Source: Chitinophaga eiseniae (GTDB lineage: Bacteria > Bacteroidota > Bacteroidia > Chitinophagales > Chitinophagaceae). Taken from it: a stretch of DNA of 64,000 bases. Below, piece after piece: positions 1-9,799 of the stretch. A program made the translations under genes and the position numbers. The stretch spans positions 62,001 through 126,000 of the forward strand of contig NZ_JABAHZ010000010.1 of assembly GCF_012641265.1 (NCBI RefSeq). The letters run 5' to 3'. The notes under the pieces were generated by a model. It searched no databases. It had not been told where the DNA came from and saw nothing but the letters and a program-made list of their open reading frames with translations. The stretch's first letter is position 1, and each line of letters begins with the position of its first letter.

Positions 1-1017
1 AATGCCGGTAATACTTCCTTCAGGAATACTGAATATCCCGGTAGTAAAAAAGTGTTGGTAGGTCCCATTATCAGCGGCATTAATTTGTCGAGCTGGGCCC
101 AGATTCCTTCCGGGAAACACCGCGTGGTATTCTACAGCCGCCCGATCAGCGAACAGCCTTTTTTCGACCTGCTCGAACGCGATCGTAAAAGCCTGCTGGT
201 AGATAGTACCATTGATTTTAAACCGGGAGAGATTTATACTATGGAGGTGTTGCAGAAAACCGTGGCTACGCAATATCCGCTACCCATCACCTTATACCTG
301 CGGCAGGAGCAGTTTACCAAAATGCCTTTTTCTGACTCCCTGTTGTATGTGAACTGTTATAACATGAGTGCAGAAGGCTATGCCGCCGCCCACCCGGAAG
401 TAGCCAGTCGCGGGCAACAAGCCTACTATAACGCCACCAATAAAACCGTAGCATTTGGTGATACGCTGAACCTGTATTACTCGCTGTATAAAGATGATTG
501 TCCGTATCCTTATGTAGATGGGGCGCCTATTGGCCCCAATCTTATTCCGGGGTATAACAACATTTGGCTCGGTACGATCATCCGTTCTCATACGGCAGGC
601 GTAGCACCTTATTACAGTATGCCCGTGTTTGCCGCTACCGACACTACCGGTGGTATACTCAGCAGGCAATGGGAACTCCTTATACTAATGAAACCCGGTA
701 TGTTCCCGCTTCCCGGTGCAGCGCCGGTGAGCGGACCCGGGGGAATGGCACAGGCCAATCCCAGGTTTGGCGCTATTGGTTGCAGTAACGGCAGCAGTGA
801 TGGCAAAGGCACTACCTCTGCACTAGCCAGAAGAAGTATTCCCCGGATAGCAAATACTACTTACCTGGCCAGTAGCTGGCTACCCAACCTAATCCGGTAT
901 ACCGCTTCCGGCAATTATGCACAACGTTCTTTCGCCACCATCAGTACCATAGAAATCATCAACAACCAGGTATATATGATGAGCGTGCAGCGTGCTTATC
1001 CGCCGCCAGCCAAATGA
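1..1017 (+). CDS. DUF4397-like envelope protein, 5' end cut by window
   Basis: The reading frame is open from base 1, so the start lies upstream; the GTG at 52 is internal. The 338 visible residues begin with a beta-rich stretch in which phrases such as SGKHRVVFYS and FKPGEIYTMEVL resemble the repeating unit of DUF4397 lipoproteins (cell-envelope proteins of unknown function). The middle is rich in Tyr, Pro and Gly. It ends 42 bases before the first of three fasciclin lipoproteins and probably belongs to the same operon. The signal peptide, if any, is outside the window. The family call rests on resemblance only; that it is an exported, non-enzymatic surface protein is inference. Confidence 0.6.
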   Translation, partial: NAGNTSFRNTEYPGSKKVLVGPIISGINLSSWAQIPSGKHRVVFYSRPISEQPFFDLLERDRKSLLVDSTIDFKPGEIYTMEVLQKTVATQYPLPITLYLRQEQFTKMPFSDSLLYVNCYNMSAEGYAAAHPEVASRGQQAYYNATNKTVAFGDTLNLYYSLYKDDCPYPYVDGAPIGPNLIPGYNNIWLGTIIRSHTAGVAPYYSMPVFAATDTTGGILSRQWELLILMKPGMFPLPGAAPVSGPGGMAQANPRFGAIGCSNGSSDGKGTTSALARRSIPRIANTTYLASSWLPNLIRYTASGNYAQRSFATISTIEIINNQVYMMSVQRAYPPPAK

Positions 1018-1059
1018 TCCCGCATACTTCTATGGTTCAACTAAAATAACTCTGTGCAA

Positions 1060-2190
1060 ATGATTAAACGTATATATACTTCCTGGCTCTTCATCGCATT
1101 GCTGACAGCGGTGGCCTGTAAAAAGCCCGATTTTGAGGCGCAGCAGCAAGCGATGGCATCAGGTACCGTGAGCGACTACCTGAAAAACAACTTTGACTTT
1201 TCTCTCTTCGCGGCAGCGATAGGTAAGGCAGGGCTAATGGATACCCTGAATCAAACTACTGCTGCTTTTACGGTGATGGCGCCTACCAACAGCGCATTGA
1301 ATAAAGATGGTATTTACAATGCCGCTGATTTTGACAAATGGCCGGCCGACAGCCTCCGCTACTTTGTTAAAACACATATACTGCCCGTTAAGCTGTTTTA
1401 CAATACCATCCCGTTGTCGTCCGACAACCGGTATGATAACCTGAACAACACCCGCTTGTATATTTCCCGTGCCAACGACGCACAGGTGGCGTTGACGGTA
1501 AATGGGGTGAACGTACAAAAACAACCTTCCCTGGGCACTGCATCGCAAGCCAGCTACAGCATTACGCAATTGAACGGCGTCGTGTATGCATTGCCCAATA
1601 CGGTAAAAGTACTGCCCGGTACCGTACAGGCATTCCTGTTAGCCAGGCCTTATTTTTCTCACCTGGTAGCGGGATTGAAGAAATTTGGCTATTGGGACCA
1701 GCTGGCCACCGATGGACCATTTACCCTCTATGCTCCCATGGATTCCTGCTTTGAACGCCGCGGGATCACGCTGGATAGTATCAGCCGTATGGATGTTGCG
1801 CATTACGATCGAGTTGTGTTTGGAGGGTATTTCCTGCAGCCTAACCACCTGTTTGTACTGGATGTGAAACAACTGCCACCGCCTAATGGGGTTATTTACC
1901 TGGCATTTCAATGCCCCGATACCAAATACAAACTAATCATGCTGCAACAGTCTTTTGGTTCCGGCGTGGGTATTGTAACAGCAGCTTCCACCGCCAGGCC
2001 CGATCTGGAGCCTGTAGGCCCCAATGCCAGCAAGCCTTATGGCGAACAAGGAACGCTTTTCCTGGGTGAAACCACTAACACCATTTTCGTAGCAGACCTA
2101 AATGGCATTTATACCAACTACACCTGTACAAATGGGGTGGTTCATTTGCTATCCGACCTGCTGGTAATGCCGGATAAAGTGAGCAGGTAA
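1060..2190 (+). CDS. Fasciclin (FAS1) domain lipoprotein
   Basis: The ATG at 1060 is preferred over an in-frame GTG at 1054 because it gives a compact lipoprotein signal ending in LTAVAC with the lipidated Cys at residue 20. Two FAS1 domains follow, about residues 30-190 and 195-375. Each has the family's H1-type motif: FTVMAPTNSAL in the first and FTLYAPMDSCF in the second. FAS1 domains are adhesion or ligand-binding modules; in Bacteroidota they occur in lipoproteins beside TonB receptors. It is the first of three consecutive FAS1 lipoproteins with gaps of 12-20 bases, so co-transcription is likely. The ligand is unknown. Confidence 0.88.
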   Translation: MIKRIYTSWLFIALLTAVACKKPDFEAQQQAMASGTVSDYLKNNFDFSLFAAAIGKAGLMDTLNQTTAAFTVMAPTNSALNKDGIYNAADFDKWPADSLRYFVKTHILPVKLFYNTIPLSSDNRYDNLNNTRLYISRANDAQVALTVNGVNVQKQPSLGTASQASYSITQLNGVVYALPNTVKVLPGTVQAFLLARPYFSHLVAGLKKFGYWDQLATDGPFTLYAPMDSCFERRGITLDSISRMDVAHYDRVVFGGYFLQPNHLFVLDVKQLPPPNGVIYLAFQCPDTKYKLIMLQQSFGSGVGIVTAASTARPDLEPVGPNASKPYGEQGTLFLGETTNTIFVADLNGIYTNYTCTNGVVHLLSDLLVMPDKVSR

Positions 2191-2210
2191 ATCATAAACA
2201 ACTACAACAG

Positions 2211-3440
2211 ATGATATTTTTTATGAAGCAATATCGCTTATCCGTTCTCTGTATACTGCTGCTCGCATTTGCCGCCGCCTGCAGTAAAACCGAAGAACCG
2301 CCGAAACCCGTGGGGGATAAAATACCATATAGCAATACCACTACTAAGAACCTGGCAGCACTGCTGGACAGTATTCCCGAGGCATCTGTTTACCGCGCGG
2401 CGCTGGGCAGAACGCAGGTACAACATTACATGGATAGCCTGGCAGCTGGCAACAGCAAGGCTTACTATACCCTGTTTGTGCCTACCAACAAGGCCTGGGC
2501 AGCAGCCGGGTATACGATGAATAACATCAACACCGTGCCGGTAGCCGAACTGGATACCATTATCCGCTACCTGGCCGTGCCGGGCGGCCTGCCGGCTGGA
2601 GCTACCGATCTGTTTGGAGAAACGACCTGTTATCCTTTAACGTATCAGGACCGCGACATCACCCGCTCGCAGGTACCTTCTCCTTTTCAGCTTTGGGGAG
2701 GTGTGTATTATTACTACCGGCTCATTGTGGGTATGACAAAAGGTACGCTGCGCCTGAATGGTTTGCCGGTTGGGCATACCCCAGCCATCCCTGCTACCAA
2801 CGGCGCCATTTTTATGATCGACAGCCTGATCACCAAACCGTTTTATGAAAGCTACCAGGTATTGAATGCCGATACCAGCTTTAGCTTTTATATGGCGGCA
2901 TTGAAGAAAAGCAATGACCTATACCTGGAGAAAGGTTTGCTGGGGCCGGAAGTGGTTGAATATAACGATACGATCTCGCTGGTACTGAAAGTGGGAGGAT
3001 TTGTACCCGGCAAAGATCCCTTTTCCATCACATTTGCACCGGATAATAATGCCTTCCGGAAAGCCGGTTTTAATTCTGTTGCAGCGATCAATCAATACAT
3101 TGATCAGTCGGCCCTCGTAGCGGCAGACCCTTACACGCCGATGCTCACCAATATGGACTCCATTTTGGCTTACCATAGAATAGTAAGCATATATGGCGAT
3201 GTGAATGAAAACTACGGCTACCTGTATACTACCGACCTGCTGAATCATTTCTATAATGTAGACCTCAGCAATGCACCGATAACAGGCGCTTTACAGGTGC
3301 AATCCGGCAACGGGAAGATTACCGTACACCGGCAGGATGCACCATCAGGACGTGGCGCCACAATTATGCCTGCATCTGATATCACTACGCTCACGGGCGT
3401 GATACACCGTGTAGATAACCTGCTTTTACCTACACCCTAA
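2211..3440 (+). CDS. Fasciclin (FAS1) domain lipoprotein
   Basis: The product has a lipoprotein signal with lipobox FAAAC (Cys at residue 24, or 20 if the second ATG at 2223 is used). Two FAS1-like domains follow. The first has YTLFVPTNKAWAAAG near residue 85; the second has FSITFAPDNNAFRKAG near residue 270. The C-terminus has the usual closing pattern of a FAS1 fold, with TGVIHRVDNLLLP. It lies between two paralogues in the same orientation and is probably the second of a set of outer-membrane lipoproteins that work with the TonB receptor at 4447. Which leaflet or side it faces cannot be read from the sequence. Confidence 0.87.
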   Translation: MIFFMKQYRLSVLCILLLAFAAACSKTEEPPKPVGDKIPYSNTTTKNLAALLDSIPEASVYRAALGRTQVQHYMDSLAAGNSKAYYTLFVPTNKAWAAAGYTMNNINTVPVAELDTIIRYLAVPGGLPAGATDLFGETTCYPLTYQDRDITRSQVPSPFQLWGGVYYYYRLIVGMTKGTLRLNGLPVGHTPAIPATNGAIFMIDSLITKPFYESYQVLNADTSFSFYMAALKKSNDLYLEKGLLGPEVVEYNDTISLVLKVGGFVPGKDPFSITFAPDNNAFRKAGFNSVAAINQYIDQSALVAADPYTPMLTNMDSILAYHRIVSIYGDVNENYGYLYTTDLLNHFYNVDLSNAPITGALQVQSGNGKITVHRQDAPSGRGATIMPASDITTLTGVIHRVDNLLLPTP

Positions 3441-3452
3441 AAGAAAGTATGT

Positions 3453-4436
3453 ATGAAATATAACCGATTTTTTTTGTGGAGATGGCTGCTGGCGGGAACC
3501 CTGTTATTCACCGCTTGCTCAAAAGATAAAGTACAACCGGAAAATGTGTATGCTAAGAATGGGATTGCCGCTGTGGTAAACAGCAACTTCAGTCTCTCTT
3601 TGTTCAAATATGCCCTGGTAACTACTGCCTACAATGATACATTGAGCATGCCCGGTCCCTATACCTTACTGGGCCCTTCCAATGATGCCTTTATAGCCGC
3701 TGGCCTGCCTACCGGTGCTGCGGCGATGCGCGCGGTCGACTCCATAAAGGGTTTGATACCCTATCATGTGATACGCGGCAATGTTCGGCTGGATTCATTG
3801 CCACTGGCTTTTAACCAGGCGTTCACAACGCTGACCGGACAACCCGTGTACATAACCCATTGGATCAACGCACGGGATACCGCCGTAGTGGTGAATGGCG
3901 TTCGCGTGAGCACCCGTGACAAGTCCGCGGCCAACGGCCTCGTAAATGTATGCGATGGCTTGCTGAGTCCCATTACCTACAGCAATGTACAACAGGCCGT
4001 TTCCGGCGATCCGGCCCTGTCGCTTTTCAACGCCGCCATCATTCAAAGCGACCTGGCAGCCACTTACCAGTCTGGTGGTCCCTATACGGTGTTTGCGCCG
4101 GTAAATGCCGCCTTCCAGGCCATCGGCATCCCTACTACCGATAGTATCTATAACATGGACCCGGTTAAGTTGCAGGGCATCGTGAAAGCGCATATTACCA
4201 AAGGGAGAAATTTTGTATACGATTATATTCTGAAGGCCGACGTCACTACCAACAGCTACACCGAGCAAATGCTCGACGGCAGTACCACCAATATTACCCT
4301 GGTGAGGGATGCTACGCAATCCGGTCGCTTCGCTAATATCAATATACGGGGAACGGTCATGGCCAACCTTTCCCGGAAAAATGTCATCGCAGGAAATGGC
4401 GTGGTACACAACATCTCCAGCATACTTACCCAATAA
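3453..4436 (+). CDS. Fasciclin (FAS1) domain lipoprotein
   Basis: The signal peptide ends in LLFTAC with the lipid-acceptor Cys at residue 22. Two FAS1 domains fill the rest. YTLLGPSNDAFIAAG and YTVFAPVNAAFQAIG are the diagnostic motifs, and NGVVHNISSILT closes the second domain. At 327 residues it is the shortest of the three tandem paralogues. It ends 10 bases before the Oar-like receptor gene, so the two are very likely transcribed together. The sequences differ enough to suggest old duplication and separate ligands, but this is inference. Confidence 0.88.
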   Translation: MKYNRFFLWRWLLAGTLLFTACSKDKVQPENVYAKNGIAAVVNSNFSLSLFKYALVTTAYNDTLSMPGPYTLLGPSNDAFIAAGLPTGAAAMRAVDSIKGLIPYHVIRGNVRLDSLPLAFNQAFTTLTGQPVYITHWINARDTAVVVNGVRVSTRDKSAANGLVNVCDGLLSPITYSNVQQAVSGDPALSLFNAAIIQSDLAATYQSGGPYTVFAPVNAAFQAIGIPTTDSIYNMDPVKLQGIVKAHITKGRNFVYDYILKADVTTNSYTEQMLDGSTTNITLVRDATQSGRFANINIRGTVMANLSRKNVIAGNGVVHNISSILTQ

Positions 4437-4446
4437 ACGATAACAA

Positions 4447-7400
4447 ATGAATAAAAGAATAAAACAGGGGTGGATAACGCTGGCGCTTTTCCTGTGCTGC
4501 ATAGCCAGTGCAACCGCCCAGCAAACGGATGGCAGCCTGATAGGGAAGGTCACCGACAGCAGCCGGCTGCCCCTGGCCGGCGCCACCATCGTGGCCATAC
4601 ATCAACCCTCCGGTACTACTTACAGCGGTACGGCCGACAAAACCGGGGCTTTCTTCCTGCCAGGCTTACGTATAGGCGGGCCTTATAAGGTAACGGTGAG
4701 CATGGTAGGTAAAAAGACTACCAGCATGCAACAGGTAACGGTTCGCCTGGGTGAGCCACAGCAACTGAATTTTATGTTGGCGGGAGAACAAAAACAACTG
4801 GCGGAAATTGTGATTCAGTCCTCGCCACGAACCGCCAAAGCTAATACGTATGGCACCGCACAAAATATTACCCGTACCCAGTTAAATAGCCTGCCTACGA
4901 TTAACCGCAGCTTACAGGATATTACCCGGCTGGTACCACAGGGATCGAAAGATAACAGCTTTGCAGGCACCAACTTTCGCTACAATAATATCACCGTAGA
5001 CGGCGCCATCAACAACGATGCTATTGGCTTCAGTCCCTCTGCAGGCGGGATTACCGGCACCTCCGGCGCACCCGGCGCCAGTACGCGCTCCAACGCTATT
5101 TCGCTCGATGCCATTGAAGACATGCAGGTATACCTGGCGCCCTACGATGTGAAGATCGGTAACTTCACCGGGGGGAGTATCAACGCAGTTACCCGCAGCG
5201 GAACCAACACTGTTACCGGTTCCGCCTATGTTTTCGGACGCAATGCTTCCATCACCGGGAAAGATAAAATAGGCTCATTAGGCAAAATGAACAGCGATTT
5301 TTATGATTACCAGGCCGGTGTTCGTGTAGGCTTTCCTATTATCAAGAATAAGCTGTTCTTTTTTACCAACGAAGAAATTACGCGCCGCCAGGATCCTGCC
5401 CAACTGATGGCCGGCCAGCCGGAAACCGCGCAGATACTCAGTGCGAAAGATGCCGACGATATCCGCAACTTCACCATCGGGCATTATGGCGCCATCTTCG
5501 ATCCTGGAACAGCCGGCGCCTACAGCAGCGAGGCGCGGTCGGAAAAATACTTCAACCGGCTCGACTGGAACATCAACGACAACAACCAGCTGTCTATCCG
5601 CAACAATACCATCTTTTCCCGTTCGGTAAATATGGATCGCGATCAGATGGATTTCCGTTTCAGCTCCATGGCCTACCGGCAAACCAATAATCAAACGTCG
5701 ACGGTAGCGGAGCTAAAAACGAAATTCCACAATGGCTTCTCCAATAGCCTCATCGTGGGCTATACGTCTATACACGATTACCGCGATCCCTTGTCAGATC
5801 CCTCGTTACCACAGATACAGATCATGGGCCGTACGCCGGGAACCACTATTTATATGGGTACCGACCGGGAAGCCGCTATCTTTAACATGAAACAAAGCAC
5901 CTGGGAAATTACCAACAACCTCACCTGGCACAAAGGAAAACATACCATGTTGCTGGGTACCCACAACGAATTATATCATATCAGCTATGGCTTTGTCAAT
6001 TCCTGGAATGGAAGGGTCGACTACCTGAGCATAGAAGACTACCTGCATGGTAATCCTTACCGGGTGCGGGGCAACTATAATTACACCAACAATAGCCGGG
6101 ATTATATCCTGTTGCATCCCGAAGCCGTATTTGATGTAGATATGCTGAGCGCCTATTTCCAGGATGAGATCAGGATTACAGACCGGTTTCGTATTACCCC
6201 CGGGGTGCGGGCCGACTATAGCCTCGTGCCCGGTAAGCAGCCGCTGAGCGACCAGGTGAAAACTGCGTATACAGATAGCTACTTCGGAAATACCTATACC
6301 TATACGCCCCTGTCGCGCATTACGAACAACTATCTGAATCATATACAGGTATCACCACGTATTGGTTTCCGTTATGATGTAAGCACCGATGGCCGCCTGG
6401 TATTGAGAGGAGGCGCCGGGTTATTCACCGGTCGTATTCCATTGGCCTGGCTGGGATATGCCTTCTACAACACTGGCATCCATTACGGCTCTTACGACCA
6501 GAAGGCCGACCAGCAACCCTTTGCTGCCGGAACCGATCCTGTTAAGCCTGGCGCCAACGGCATCGCCGACTTTATTGCGAAGAACGGCACGGCTGTGAAC
6601 AGTCCACAGGCGGGGAAAACCCAGGTAGACCTGGTCGATAATAACTTTGCGATGCCGAAGGTATTGCGTACCAGTCTCGCGCTGGACTATACCACCCTCA
6701 GTGGCTATAAACTGGGCCTGGAAGGATTGTATACCAAAACGATCAAGGATGTGTATTTCCAGCAGGTAAACATCAAAGATAATCCCCGCTACTTTGGCTA
6801 TGACACCAAGCATGAACAACCAGTATACAGCGGTTCCGTTGACCCTCGTTTTGCGAATGCCTATGAATTGAGCAACACCAGCCTGGGCTACCGGTATTCG
6901 GTAACTGGTACCGTGAGCAAGCGGTTTAACATAGGGATCAACGCGTCGGTGGCTTATACATACGGTGGCTCTAAAGACGCCTTCAATGGCATCCGTAACT
7001 CCATGGAAAGTAACTGGCAGCTCAACCAGGCCCTGAATCCGAATAATGCCGGCCTGGCCTGGTCTAACTTCGATATTCGTCACCGGATAATTATCAACCT
7101 GGGCTATCAGCATGCCTGGAACGAAAAATGGACCACCACCCTGAACCTGTTTGTAAGTGCGCAATCCGGCAGTCCCTTTACCTATGGTATCGTGAATAAC
7201 AGCTTGCAGGGATTGCCACAGCAACTGAGCCTGGCTTATATTCCACAGCGCGATGAAGCGGTCCGTTTCTTCCAGGATTACACCGATGCCGGTGGTGCTG
7301 TTGTTACGGCGGCACAACAGGCCGATGCCTTTAATACCTATATCGATGGTAACAAATACCTCAGTGGCCGGCGTGGCGGATTTACGGAACGGAACGCCGG

Positions 7401-7719
7401 GCGTACTCCCTGGAACACTACGGCAGACTTACACTTTGCGCAGGAATTCCATTTTTCGAAGAGCAGCAGGTTTATTACCCTCACGATAGATATCATGAAC
7501 TTTACCAACCTGATCAATGCGAATTGGGGACGGGTATACTTTTCACCCAATACCTTCAATTCTACCGCCAGCGTGGGGCTGGCGCCGGTATTATTCCCGC
7601 AGAAGCAAAATGCGGGTAACTACCCGGTATTCAGGTTCGCCGACCCGGGGAAACCTTATGCCATCGATTACTTTAATTCAAGGGCACAGGGACAATTAGG
7701 GCTCAGGTATTCTTTCTAA
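4447..7719 (+). CDS. TonB-dependent receptor, Oar-like, with carboxypeptidase-regulatory-like N-terminal domain
   Basis: The 1090-residue protein has a signal peptide ending in ASATAQ (about residue 25). A CarboxypepD_reg-like domain follows (residues 30-110, GSLIGKVTDSSRLPLAGATI). Next is a plug (about 130-260) with FRYNNITVDGAINNDAIG and SGTNTVTGSAYVFGRNAS, then a long beta-barrel ending in aromatic Phe (LGLRYSF). The plug wording and absence of an STN domain fit the Oar-like class of TonB receptors rather than SusC. It sits 10 bases behind three FAS1 lipoproteins, and there is no SusD partner. It probably imports or binds a large ligand presented by those lipoproteins. A strong hairpin terminator follows. 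Confidence 0.9.
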   Translation: MNKRIKQGWITLALFLCCIASATAQQTDGSLIGKVTDSSRLPLAGATIVAIHQPSGTTYSGTADKTGAFFLPGLRIGGPYKVTVSMVGKKTTSMQQVTVRLGEPQQLNFMLAGEQKQLAEIVIQSSPRTAKANTYGTAQNITRTQLNSLPTINRSLQDITRLVPQGSKDNSFAGTNFRYNNITVDGAINNDAIGFSPSAGGITGTSGAPGASTRSNAISLDAIEDMQVYLAPYDVKIGNFTGGSINAVTRSGTNTVTGSAYVFGRNASITGKDKIGSLGKMNSDFYDYQAGVRVGFPIIKNKLFFFTNEEITRRQDPAQLMAGQPETAQILSAKDADDIRNFTIGHYGAIFDPGTAGAYSSEARSEKYFNRLDWNINDNNQLSIRNNTIFSRSVNMDRDQMDFRFSSMAYRQTNNQTSTVAELKTKFHNGFSNSLIVGYTSIHDYRDPLSDPSLPQIQIMGRTPGTTIYMGTDREAAIFNMKQSTWEITNNLTWHKGKHTMLLGTHNELYHISYGFVNSWNGRVDYLSIEDYLHGNPYRVRGNYNYTNNSRDYILLHPEAVFDVDMLSAYFQDEIRITDRFRITPGVRADYSLVPGKQPLSDQVKTAYTDSYFGNTYTYTPLSRITNNYLNHIQVSPRIGFRYDVSTDGRLVLRGGAGLFTGRIPLAWLGYAFYNTGIHYGSYDQKADQQPFAAGTDPVKPGANGIADFIAKNGTAVNSPQAGKTQVDLVDNNFAMPKVLRTSLALDYTTLSGYKLGLEGLYTKTIKDVYFQQVNIKDNPRYFGYDTKHEQPVYSGSVDPRFANAYELSNTSLGYRYSVTGTVSKRFNIGINASVAYTYGGSKDAFNGIRNSMESNWQLNQALNPNNAGLAWSNFDIRHRIIINLGYQHAWNEKWTTTLNLFVSAQSGSPFTYGIVNNSLQGLPQQLSLAYIPQRDEAVRFFQDYTDAGGAVVTAAQQADAFNTYIDGNKYLSGRRGGFTERNAGRTPWNTTADLHFAQEFHFSKSSRFITLTIDIMNFTNLINANWGRVYFSPNTFNSTASVGLAPVLFPQKQNAGNYPVFRFADPGKPYAIDYFNSRAQGQLGLRYSF

Positions 7720-7740
7720 CAACTGTTATATAGAGAAACA

Positions 7741-7784
7741 TCTGGCGGCAGTTTACCATTTATCGATGGTCTGTCGCCAGATTT
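7741..7784 (+). terminator. Hairpin terminator after Oar-like receptor
   Basis: An 11-base arm TCTGGCGGCAG pairs with CTGTCGCCAGA with one G-U pair, enclosing an inner ACCAT/ATGGT stem, and is followed by a short T tract. It lies 22 bases after the receptor stop codon and probably ends the fasciclin operon. The T tract is weak. Confidence 0.6.
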
Positions 7785-7875
7785 CCGTTATAGCACACCA
7801 GATACTAACCGGTGCTTCGCGCATCATGCCCCAGGGGCTAACTTCGCCAGAAATTCTTCACTTAAACCCCTGGTT

Positions 7876-8253
7876 ATGAAATCAATCTCTAAATGTACAT
7901 TCCTGCTGGGGATAGCAGCAGCATTATTCCTTTGCATGCCTCAAACCGTACTGGCCCAGGATGTTGTAAAAGTAGCTCCCGCGAACTACAATAAAGTACT
8001 GCTGGACAACGAACATGTTCGTGTACTAAAAGTGGAAATGAAACCAGGTGTGGAAGTACCCTGGCATAGTCACCCTAACCATGTGGTATATGCGGAAACT
8101 TCCGGGAAGGTTCGGCTTACCGAGAAGGATAAACCTGCCCAGGACCAGGATATCAAAGCCGGAACCGCTATTTATGTGCCTGCAGTAACGCATATGGCTA
8201 AAAATATCGGAAAAACCACCATTAAACTGATAATGGTAGAAATGAAAGATTAA
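7876..8253 (+). CDS. Exported single-domain cupin protein
   Basis: This is a 125-residue protein with a signal peptide (hydrophobic core LLGIAAALFLC, cleavage near VLAQ at residue 28). One small cupin barrel follows. The cupin motif is visible as PGVEVPWHSHPNHVVYAETSG, with two His in the first half. The second half has TAIYVPAVTHMAKNIG with a further His, so metal binding is plausible. Secreted cupins of this size are common but functionally undefined. It stands alone: a terminator lies upstream and about 240 bases of non-coding sequence follow. The fold is well supported; no substrate can be named. Confidence 0.82.
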   Translation: MKSISKCTFLLGIAAALFLCMPQTVLAQDVVKVAPANYNKVLLDNEHVRVLKVEMKPGVEVPWHSHPNHVVYAETSGKVRLTEKDKPAQDQDIKAGTAIYVPAVTHMAKNIGKTTIKLIMVEMKD

Positions 8254-8460
8254 GTTACTCCCCTCTGTTACCCAACCCTGCCCACTTTTTGTTTGCTATA
8301 GAAGCAGATAGTGTCTGTTTTATGCTATAGCGAGCCCCCTGTCACTAGTTCTTGTTGTTTCACTTGTTTGTTGGCCCTATTTACGTTCTCCCCGGAATGT
8401 AATCCCTACTAGTTTTTAAAACTAAGTATCTATACGTAGAAATGACGGCACGCACCCCGG

Positions 8461-8468
8461 TAGTTTTG
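8461..8468 (+). promoter_or_regulatory. Bacteroidota-type -7 box (TAGTTTTG)
   Basis: TAGTTTTG matches the TAnnTTTG consensus and lies 26 bases before the ATG of the OmpA-family gene. No clear -33 TTTG is seen at the usual distance, so this is a moderate call. Nothing else recognisable lies in the non-coding stretch 8254-8494. Confidence 0.45.
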
Positions 8469-8494
8469 CAGTGTTGATCATTTAATATTTTACC

Positions 8495-9787
8495 ATGAAA
8501 AAGTTGTTTTTATTACTGTTGTTTTTCCCCACCGTCACAGGGTTTTGCCAGGAAAATTTATTGGATAAATTCTCCCGTAAAGTAAAAGACCGGGTGGAGC
8601 AACGTACAGACGAAGGAATGGATAAAGCCATCGATAAAGCAGAGCAGGGCGTGAAGAAGGAAGCAAATACCCCAAAAAAGAAAAGTAGCGACCAGGAAAG
8701 AAAAGCAATACAATCGCAAAAGCCGGGGAGCACCTTCGAAAGTTATTCGCACTATGATTTTATTCCCGGTGAAAATATCATGTATGCAGAAGACTTTTCA
8801 CAGGATGTAGTGGGAGAGTTTCCGCTGAAATGGAGTACCAACAACCAGGGCCAAACCGTTACGATCAAAGAACAGCCCGGGCAATGGCTGCGTTTAATGC
8901 AGGACGGACATTTTGTTTCACCATACATCAAAACACTACCCGAAAATTTCACCGCCGAGTTTGATGCGGTATTGCATTTGCCCGAAAATGTGAACAATAC
9001 TTCGTACGCCGATTTTGTGGTGCGACTGATGAGCGTGCAACCTGGCGACGAAAAAGCCCGCCAGTTTTTTAATAATGCCTTTGATAGCAAAGCGGATATA
9101 CGATTTACTATTCAGCCCTATACCGATGAGCATAGCACTATCAACCTCGAAAGTACTTCCGGTGGTAACCAGGGTGGCTATTTCAGGTCGGAGAATAAGG
9201 AACAGCCGAAGTTTGCCGCCTACCTGGAAAAAACGATCCATTTCGCCATCTGGGTACAAAAAGAACGTTTCCGTCTTTGGATAAACGGAGAGAAAGTATA
9301 CGATCTGCCGCAGGCTGTGCCAACAGGCGCAACGTTCAACCGGCTCGAGTTTCAGACTGGTGGCAGCAGCTACGATGTAGGTTATTATGTCAGCAATATC
9401 CGTGTTGCCCAGGGAACGCCCGATATGCGCAGTAAACTGCTCACCGAAGGGAAATTAGTCACCACGGGTATTTTGTTTGATGTGAACTCAGATCATATCC
9501 GGCCGGAGAGTACAGGCGTACTACAGGAAATTGCCAGGACGCTGAAAGAAAACAGCTCTCTGAAAGTAACGATTGTGGGTCACACCGACAGTGATGGCGA
9601 TGATGCAAAGAACCTTGATTTGTCGAAACGCCGGGCGGCCGCGGTAAAAACGGCATTAAGCACCCAGTTTAGCATCAGTGAAGGCCGCATGCAAACTGAT
9701 GGAAAAGGAGAGGGGCAGCCCGTTGCAGATAATAGTACCAAAGAAGGAAAGGCGAAGAACCGGAGAGTAGAATTTATTAAACAATAA
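8495..9787 (+). CDS. OmpA-family peptidoglycan-binding protein with LamG-like middle domain
   Basis: This 430-residue protein has a signal peptide (cleavage near TGFCQ, residue 19) and a charged helical segment rich in Lys and Asp (20-75). A beta-sandwich region resembling concanavalin/LamG or DUF1080 folds spans about 85-310. The C-terminus (about 315-430) is an OmpA-like domain. ILFDVNSDHIRPES, VGHTDSDGDD, NLDLSKRRAAAVK and the closing NRRVEF are the family's peptidoglycan-binding signature. It probably anchors the outer envelope to the cell wall. It is followed after 12 bases by an exported helical protein, most likely in one operon. Confidence 0.85.
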   Translation: MKKLFLLLLFFPTVTGFCQENLLDKFSRKVKDRVEQRTDEGMDKAIDKAEQGVKKEANTPKKKSSDQERKAIQSQKPGSTFESYSHYDFIPGENIMYAEDFSQDVVGEFPLKWSTNNQGQTVTIKEQPGQWLRLMQDGHFVSPYIKTLPENFTAEFDAVLHLPENVNNTSYADFVVRLMSVQPGDEKARQFFNNAFDSKADIRFTIQPYTDEHSTINLESTSGGNQGGYFRSENKEQPKFAAYLEKTIHFAIWVQKERFRLWINGEKVYDLPQAVPTGATFNRLEFQTGGSSYDVGYYVSNIRVAQGTPDMRSKLLTEGKLVTTGILFDVNSDHIRPESTGVLQEIARTLKENSSLKVTIVGHTDSDGDDAKNLDLSKRRAAAVKTALSTQFSISEGRMQTDGKGEGQPVADNSTKEGKAKNRRVEFIKQ

Positions 9788-9799
9788 ACAGGCAGTACG

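Noticed and set aside
3795-4598. Long minus-strand frames opposite the fasciclin and receptor genes (also 6421-7317 and 52782-53672)
   Set aside because: They lie fully opposite strongly supported genes, lack domains and show the composition expected of antisense frames in this codon usage.
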